From Euryarchaeota archaeon UBA36 (lineage in GTDB: Archaea; Thermoplasmatota; Poseidoniia; Poseidoniales; Thalassarchaeaceae): a stretch of DNA of 11,223 bases. The stretch is from positions 872 to 12,094 of the forward strand of contig DAJW01000038.1 in assembly GCA_002496485.1 (NCBI GenBank), read 5' to 3'. Under the pieces are notes generated by a model. The model saw only the letters and a list, made by a program, of their open reading frames with translations. It ran no database searches and was not told the DNA's origin. A program made the position numbers and the translations under genes. Below are positions 7,730-11,223 of this stretch, piece by piece. Position 1 is the first letter of the stretch. Every line of letters begins with the position of its first letter.

Positions 7730-7735
7730 AGGTGA
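7730..7735 (+). promoter_or_regulatory. Shine-Dalgarno motif deciding the TTG start of truD
   Basis: AGGTGA matches six bases of the archaeal ribosome binding consensus GGAGGTGA and ends four bases before TTG at 7740-7742. It is the strongest such motif noticed in the window and is the main reason to accept a TTG start for truD. Confidence 0.6.
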
Positions 7736-7739
7736 GCTC

Positions 7740-9134
7740 TTGACTGAGCCAAACTATGAAGAAAAACTAGGCCTTTCTGAGTGGGCGGTAGAGACAGAAG
7801 GAATCGGAGGAATTTTGAAGACTCGATATGAAGATTTTCGAGTCGAAGAAGAATCAAAAATTCCTGCCCTAGACTCAAGAGGTAGATTTACGGTAGCAAA
7901 AGTCACACTTACTAACTGGGAGACGACTAGATTCTTGAGAAAATTATCGAGTGCATGTAAAATTAATCGTAATAGGATATATAGCTCAGGATTGAAAGAT
8001 AAAAGAGCAGTAACTACACAGATAATAGTTATTGATGCACCAATGAAAGTTGTTGAGAGAATAGTAATTCCAGATTCGGAAATTGAAATAATTGGCAGGA
8101 CGCATCACAAAGTTTCAATGGGCGATCACCACGGTAATCGTTTCACAATTACAGTAAGAGGATGCTGCGATAAAGATGGAAATCCTATTGATGCAAAAGA
8201 AGCCATAAAAAGGGTCTTGAAGATTAAAGATGAACTTACTGAACGCATGGGAAACGAATCCTTTCCAAACTGGATTGGCCCACAAAGATTCGGTTCAATC
8301 AGGCCAGTTACACCCGAAGTTGGACGTGCTTTAATCAATGGAGATGTTGAATTGGCAGTCAACACTTACATCGGCATGCCATCCAAATGGGAAGATGAAA
8401 CCACATCAATTTTTAGAAAAAAATGGATCGATACAAAAAATCCATCAGAATGTTTGGAATTAGCTCCAGATAGACTTGGCTATGAAAAAGCTATGTTGAA
8501 ACATCTCGCGAATAACGAAAATGACTACCTTGGAGCATTCAAGACAATGCCCAATTCCCTCCAATTACTAATGGTTCATTCAATACAGTCATTAGTTTTC
8601 AACCACTCATTAAGATTAAGATTGAACAAGAATATTTCTATTACTGAGCCAACAATTGGAGACATTGTAGCACCTGTCCAACAAAGTGGCAAAATTGATG
8701 TTGGAAAAATGGCTTTAGTCAGTGAAACCAATCTAGAAAGATGTAAGAGAAACTGTCAGTTAGGAAGATTGATTGTTACGGGCCCTCTTCCTGGATCTAA
8801 GGCAAAATATGCTATCGGAGTGCCCGGTGAATGTGAAATAGAAGCTATGAAAGTAACAAATCTAGAGAAATGTAACTGGATCGTCTCCGAAATTCCTAGG
8901 TTGACAACATCTGGAACAAGAAGGCAATTATCAGTCCCATTTAGGGATTTTAATGTAGCTCAAGCCCCAGAATATAGTAGCGAAATGTCAGAAAGATGGG
9001 ATAAAGGCCCTCAAGATGGAGATAGATGGAACCCTGAAGGGGCTAGTTTGAGATTTAGATTCACACTTCCACCAGGAACATATGCAACAATATTTCTGAG
9101 AGAATTTATGCATTCGCCATTAAATCATTATTGA
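7740..9134 (+). CDS. truD: tRNA pseudouridine synthase TruD
   Basis: A 464-residue pseudouridine synthase of the TruD/Pus7 family, which isomerises uridine 13 of tRNAs (and further sites in the eukaryotic relatives). The catalytic segment SSGLKDKRAVTTQ (82-94) places the nucleophilic aspartate at residue 87. The second family hallmark NWIGPQRFGS (177-186) follows, then the TruD insertion domain in the middle of the chain. The family's closing motif FTLPPGTYATIFLREFM lies at 441-457. Length is within the usual range for archaeal members, which are longer than E. coli TruD. It starts at TTG, supported by AGGTGA immediately upstream, and lies 12 bp after rpoL. Its TGA stop abuts the stop of the convergent aEF1B gene with no spacer, so the 3' ends of the two transcripts must overlap or end within coding sequence. 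Confidence 0.95.
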   Translation: MTEPNYEEKLGLSEWAVETEGIGGILKTRYEDFRVEEESKIPALDSRGRFTVAKVTLTNWETTRFLRKLSSACKINRNRIYSSGLKDKRAVTTQIIVIDAPMKVVERIVIPDSEIEIIGRTHHKVSMGDHHGNRFTITVRGCCDKDGNPIDAKEAIKRVLKIKDELTERMGNESFPNWIGPQRFGSIRPVTPEVGRALINGDVELAVNTYIGMPSKWEDETTSIFRKKWIDTKNPSECLELAPDRLGYEKAMLKHLANNENDYLGAFKTMPNSLQLLMVHSIQSLVFNHSLRLRLNKNISITEPTIGDIVAPVQQSGKIDVGKMALVSETNLERCKRNCQLGRLIVTGPLPGSKAKYAIGVPGECEIEAMKVTNLEKCNWIVSEIPRLTTSGTRRQLSVPFRDFNVAQAPEYSSEMSERWDKGPQDGDRWNPEGASLRFRFTLPPGTYATIFLREFMHSPLNHY

Positions 9135-9401
9135 TTATAATCTGCCCATCTCTAGTGCTTCGATCTGACCTATTGAAGAATCAGACTGTTTTACCTTTTC
9201 CTCAAAGCCATCTACTATTCCTTCCCCCTCACCTAATACTACTTGCACTTCTATAAACATCATTCCGAAAGCCAGAGGTTTAATCTCAACCTTCTGTACC
9301 TCTTCGAATTGAGAAATGCCATCAGCAATTTCTTGATAGTCAGGAACTCCATCATCTGGCTGATTAATAGTGACCTTATACTTTACAACAACTTCTCCCA
9401 T
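9135..9401 (-). CDS. ef1b: Translation elongation factor 1-beta (aEF1B)
   Basis: An 88-residue protein matching archaeal elongation factor 1-beta, the nucleotide exchange factor that exchanges GDP for GTP on EF-1alpha during translation. It is short, as in other archaea, and corresponds to the C-terminal exchange domain of the eukaryotic factor. The N-terminus VVVKYKVTINQPDDGVPDY (4-22), the IKPLAFGM turn (40-47) and the C-terminal strand ending EALEMGRL fit the family. It starts at ATG with GAGGG nine bases upstream overlapping the stop of the zinc-ribbon gene, so translation of the two is probably coupled. The pairing of this small zinc-ribbon gene with aEF1B is one I recall from many archaeal genomes. 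The stop codon directly abuts that of truD. Confidence 0.93.
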   Translation of the reverse strand: MGEVVVKYKVTINQPDDGVPDYQEIADGISQFEEVQKVEIKPLAFGMMFIEVQVVLGEGEGIVDGFEEKVKQSDSSIGQIEALEMGRL

Positions 9402-9408
9402 AATTTAT

Positions 9409-9413
9409 CCCTC
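9409..9413 (-). promoter_or_regulatory. Ribosome binding site of aEF1B overlapping the zinc-ribbon stop
   Basis: The minus strand reads TGAGGGATAAATTATG. GAGGG begins inside the TGA that ends the zinc-ribbon gene and sits nine bases before the aEF1B ATG. The arrangement copies that seen before the helicase gene and points to translational coupling. Confidence 0.5.
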
Positions 9414-9579
9414 AAGGGCCTTCAAATCTACAAGTGGGGCAAATATAGCTTACTGCCTGTACCCGACATCTTTGACTCCTACCAATAGGATTTCCACATA
9501 CAGGACAAGGAAAAGAAGTACTCTGCGTTTCAACTAACGGAATTCCTGAAGATGAACAAACACTAGCTCTGTTTGACAT
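9412..9579 (-). CDS. Small archaeal zinc-ribbon protein (FEGP type), degenerate cysteine pairs
   Basis: A 55-residue protein of the small archaeal zinc-ribbon family (HVO_2753-like), recognised by CPVCG (25-29), the segment PIGR..RCRVQ (31-41) and the C-terminal CPTCRFEGP (47-55). Typical members have four CxxC pairs and bind two zinc ions; their role is little known, with links to translation suggested by the aEF1B neighbour. Here the first pair is C8-SS-S11 and the third is S35-QR-C38, so one cysteine is missing from each, while pairs two (C25, C28) and four (C47, C50) are intact. Also the usual CG of the last knuckle is CR. I chose the ATG at 9579-9577, which gives the family length; a GGAG motif lies ten bases upstream. 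A GTG at 9612 would add 11 residues. It overlaps the aEF1B ribosome binding site and sits 10 bp upstream of that gene. Confidence 0.85.
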   Translation of the reverse strand: MSNRASVCSSSGIPLVETQSTSFPCPVCGNPIGRSQRCRVQAVSYICPTCRFEGP

Positions 9580-9667
9580 ATATGGCGCACTCCTACCTTC
9601 GAATCGAAACACGACTCCTTTTTAGCGTTGATTATCATTATGTCATGTGAATTTGTTAAATTTTGGG

Positions 9668-9675
9668 AATATATT
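9668..9675 (+). promoter_or_regulatory. TATA element of the cupin gene
   Basis: AATATATT lies about 32 bases (centre to start) before the cupin ATG at 9704, so transcription should start around 9697 and leave a leader of only a few bases. No ribosome binding motif precedes the ATG. The element is itself palindromic and lies in the 91-124 bp region between two divergent genes, so a contribution to the zinc-ribbon/aEF1B transcript cannot be ruled out. Confidence 0.45.
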
Positions 9676-9703
9676 GAAAAGAAATTTGTGATAAGATAAT
9701 AAA

Positions 9704-10156
9704 ATGCCAGCCGATGAATCGGATGAATTAACTGATGAAATAGATTTGAATAGTTTTGTTACCAATGAAGGCGGAATTTGGAGTCTTAGGAACTTAGAAA
9801 AAGTACGTGGATGGAATAATATTGAATATGCTCCCGGGCTTTCAGGAAAGAATACCCCATCTACAGGCCTATCAATGAATAGGGCATACATACCACCAGG
9901 TGGAGTAGCAAAGGCCCATATTCACGTAGATTTCGATGTAATGATTTTTTTATTAAAGGGTGCAGTTAGACATGAATTTGGACAAGGATGTCGAAATTCT
10001 GTGATTCATAATGAGGGAGATATGTTCTACATTGAACCAGGACTTCCTCATGAGGTTTTTAATTGCTCAGACTCAGAGTGGGTTCATGCTGTAGTGGCCC
10101 GGTCAGATGCTTCAGAATGGCAAAATATCATACCATATGACAGAAATTCTGAGTAA
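9704..10156 (+). CDS. Small cupin-domain protein
   Basis: A 150-residue single-domain cupin. The N-terminal 20 residues are strongly acidic. Cupin motif 1 is seen as PPGGVAKAHIHVDFDVMIFL (64-83) with histidines 72 and 74; motif 2 is GDMFYIEPGLPHEVFN (105-120) with histidine 116 and asparagine 120. The glutamate usually found four or five residues after the second histidine is absent; D78 is near that place and could serve as metal ligand. Three histidines suggest that metal binding is kept. Cupins include sugar isomerases, dioxygenases and simple ligand binders, so the activity cannot be named. No signal peptide is visible. The gene stands alone on its strand, starts at ATG behind a good TATA element, and its TAA interlocks with the stop of the convergent methyltransferase gene. 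Confidence 0.85.
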   Translation: MPADESDELTDEIDLNSFVTNEGGIWSLRNLEKVRGWNNIEYAPGLSGKNTPSTGLSMNRAYIPPGGVAKAHIHVDFDVMIFLLKGAVRHEFGQGCRNSVIHNEGDMFYIEPGLPHEVFNCSDSEWVHAVVARSDASEWQNIIPYDRNSE

Positions 10157-10906
10157 TTAACCATTTTTACCTTTTTTATATTTCCTAAATCCTACTACAG
10201 TTTCATCTTCTGCATTCATACCATTTTCAGTAATTATTCCAATATTTTCTAAATGAATTTTAACTTCTTCAATTGCACTATTACCAGAACCTTTTCGAGG
10301 ATTCAATAGTCTATTTTGACAAATTAGATAGGTTTCTGAAGATGCGGTTCTACTGGCAGTAGGAGTATACCGATTGACATTCTTAAATCTCCTTTTCGCT
10401 GATTCCACGAGTCCTTCTACACCACGCCCTTGGAAAATTTTCGTTATGAAATTCCCACCAACTTTCAATTGATTAAAGGCAGTATCTAATGACATTGTAG
10501 ATAATTCTAATGAAATTGCTTGATCAGTATCATATCTCCCCGTCAATCTCGGAGATATATCGCTAATAACAACATCAAATTCATTATTTTCCATGATTTC
10601 AGAAATTCTTTCTATAGTACTACTTTCGGTAATATCTCCCATAATTATTTCAGCTCCGTCAATTGAAGATGTCATCAACAAATCTACTCCAATTACTTTT
10701 CCAGTATCTTCTACTAGTTCAACTGAAACTTGAGTCCATCCACCAGGGTGACATCCAATATCTAAGATATTATTTCCCTTTTTTATAATTCTAAATTTTT
10801 CTTGTATTTGGAGTAGTTTGTAAGCAGATCGGGCCCTATAACCCTTAGATTTAGCCTGCCGTCTCCAAGGATCTCTTTTATTTTCCTGATACCAGCGCTT
10901 ACTCAC
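10157..10906 (-). CDS. rlmE: 23S rRNA ribose 2'-O-methyltransferase RlmE/RrmJ (FtsJ family)
   Basis: A 249-residue SAM-dependent methyltransferase of the FtsJ family, expected to methylate the 2'-O of the uridine equivalent to E. coli U2552 in the A-loop of large-subunit rRNA. The SAM site ILDIGCHPGGWTQV (47-60) and the following VIGVDL (71-76) are clear. The catalytic tetrad is complete as K30, D116, K156 and E191, with steps of 86, 40 and 35 residues, identical to the spacing of K38-D124-K164-E199 in E. coli RrmJ. The N-terminal SKGYRARSAYKL (20-31) also matches. The last 45 residues are a charged extension; the TRAM domain present in some archaeal relatives is not evident. The start is GTG, since an in-frame TAG lies five codons upstream. 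Tail to tail with the cupin gene, with no spacer; 83 bp downstream of the epimerase gene. Eukaryotic-type tRNA FtsJ enzymes are an alternative. Confidence 0.92.
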   Translation of the reverse strand: MSKRWYQENKRDPWRRQAKSKGYRARSAYKLLQIQEKFRIIKKGNNILDIGCHPGGWTQVSVELVEDTGKVIGVDLLMTSSIDGAEIIMGDITESSTIERISEIMENNEFDVVISDISPRLTGRYDTDQAISLELSTMSLDTAFNQLKVGGNFITKIFQGRGVEGLVESAKRRFKNVNRYTPTASRTASSETYLICQNRLLNPRKGSGNSAIEEVKIHLENIGIITENGMNAEDETVVGFRKYKKGKNG

Positions 10907-10945
10907 GATTGCTGGGAACTATCTTTAGTTATGAAACTGGGTCGT

Positions 10946-10958
10946 GATTTTTTACAAA
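10946..10958 (-). promoter_or_regulatory. Possible TATA element for rlmE
   Basis: The 83-bp gap between the epimerase stop and the rlmE GTG holds A-rich runs on the minus strand, the best placed being TTTGTAAAAAATC about 45 bases before the start. It would give a leader of roughly 20 bases without a visible ribosome binding site. A second A-rich run (about 10964-10978) is another candidate. Read-through from the epimerase gene is equally possible. Confidence 0.2.
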
Positions 10959-10989
10959 TGATTGTTATTTTTTATGTAACTAAATAATC

Positions 10990-11223
10990 CTAATTTAATC
11001 CAATCTCTTTGATCAGAGAACTAGCAGTATATCTCACTGCCTCTTCAGAATTAGTGGTGGGTAAGAATCCAGTTGCCAATAATTTATCTACGTTCAGGTA
11101 AGTCTTAGGGACATCTCCTGCCCAACCCCTTTTTCCTCCTGAATATTCTATACTAACTCCACTAAGTTTGCTTTCTTCTACTACAATTTCAGAAATTCTA
11201 GAAACCGAGCAAGTATCTCCGGT
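10990..11223 (-). CDS. NAD-dependent sugar epimerase (GalE-like), C-terminal end only
   Basis: The minus strand is open from the right edge to a TAG at 10992-10990 and encodes the last 77 residues of a larger protein. The signature GGKRGWAGDVPKTYLNVDKL followed by a Gly-Phe-Leu-Pro step, then SEEAVR, is the typical C-terminal pattern of UDP-glucose 4-epimerase-like members of the extended short-chain dehydrogenase family, where this segment lies in the sugar-nucleotide binding part. The N-terminal NAD-binding domain is beyond the window, so the exact substrate cannot be judged. Such enzymes supply activated sugars for glycan or lipid glycosylation. The gene reads toward rlmE, 83 bp away. Confidence 0.82.
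   Translation of the reverse strand, partial: TGDTCSVSRISEIVVEESKLSGVSIEYSGGKRGWAGDVPKTYLNVDKLLATGFLPTTNSEEAVRYTASSLIKEIGLN

Noticed and set aside
9580..9612. GTG at 9612 as start of the zinc-ribbon gene (11 extra residues)
   Set aside because: The extension is not typical of the family and the AGGAG motif before the GTG is only two bases away, too close; the ATG at 9579 gives the usual length. Kept as an alternative.
10917..10930. Small inverted repeat AACTA-TCTT-TAGTT upstream of rlmE
   Set aside because: Only five pairs, all but one A-T or weak, in AT-rich DNA; expected by chance.

Overview
The window is an AT-rich, tightly packed stretch of an archaeal genome. The archaeal assignment rests on an 85-residue RNA polymerase subunit L, a short (88-residue) elongation factor 1-beta, an archaeal-type zinc-ribbon protein ending in FEGP, and an archaeal/eukaryal-type TruD. 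The AT-rich composition, the mix of genes and the frequent GTG/TTG starts suggest an uncultured marine euryarchaeon of the Poseidoniia type (Marine Group II/III). That finer placement is inference; no rRNA is present to settle it.

Left block (1-7358), all on the minus strand, read right to left: a two-fold repeated RND/MMPL-family membrane exporter, a HEAT-repeat protein, a small unknown protein, a DEAD-box RNA helicase with a C-terminal DbpA-type RNA-binding domain, and a very long coiled-coil protein cut by the window edge. The first four lie 9-32 bp apart and are probably one operon. The coiled-coil gene has its own TATA-like element and may be separately transcribed.

Middle block: a 111-bp divergent promoter region (7359-7469) separates the exporter from rpoL-truD on the plus strand. 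truD then meets, tail to tail with no spacer, the minus-strand pair zinc-ribbon protein and aEF1B (9135-9579).

Right block: a cupin gene on the plus strand, driven from a clear TATA element, meets the minus-strand rRNA methyltransferase gene rlmE/rrmJ, again with no spacer. The last 234 bases hold the C-terminal end of an NAD-dependent sugar epimerase.

Most of the recognisable genes serve transcription and translation: RNA polymerase assembly (rpoL), tRNA pseudouridylation (truD), elongation (aEF1B), rRNA ribose methylation (rlmE) and RNA remodelling (helicase). In bacteria, DbpA and RrmJ both act on helix 92 of 23S rRNA, so the helicase and methyltransferase may work at the same ribosome-assembly step. 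The least explained parts are the giant coiled-coil protein, the degenerate zinc-ribbon protein, and the exporter/HEAT/small-protein trio. No tRNA, rRNA, CRISPR array or insertion sequence was seen, and no stretch longer than about 111 bp lacks a gene.
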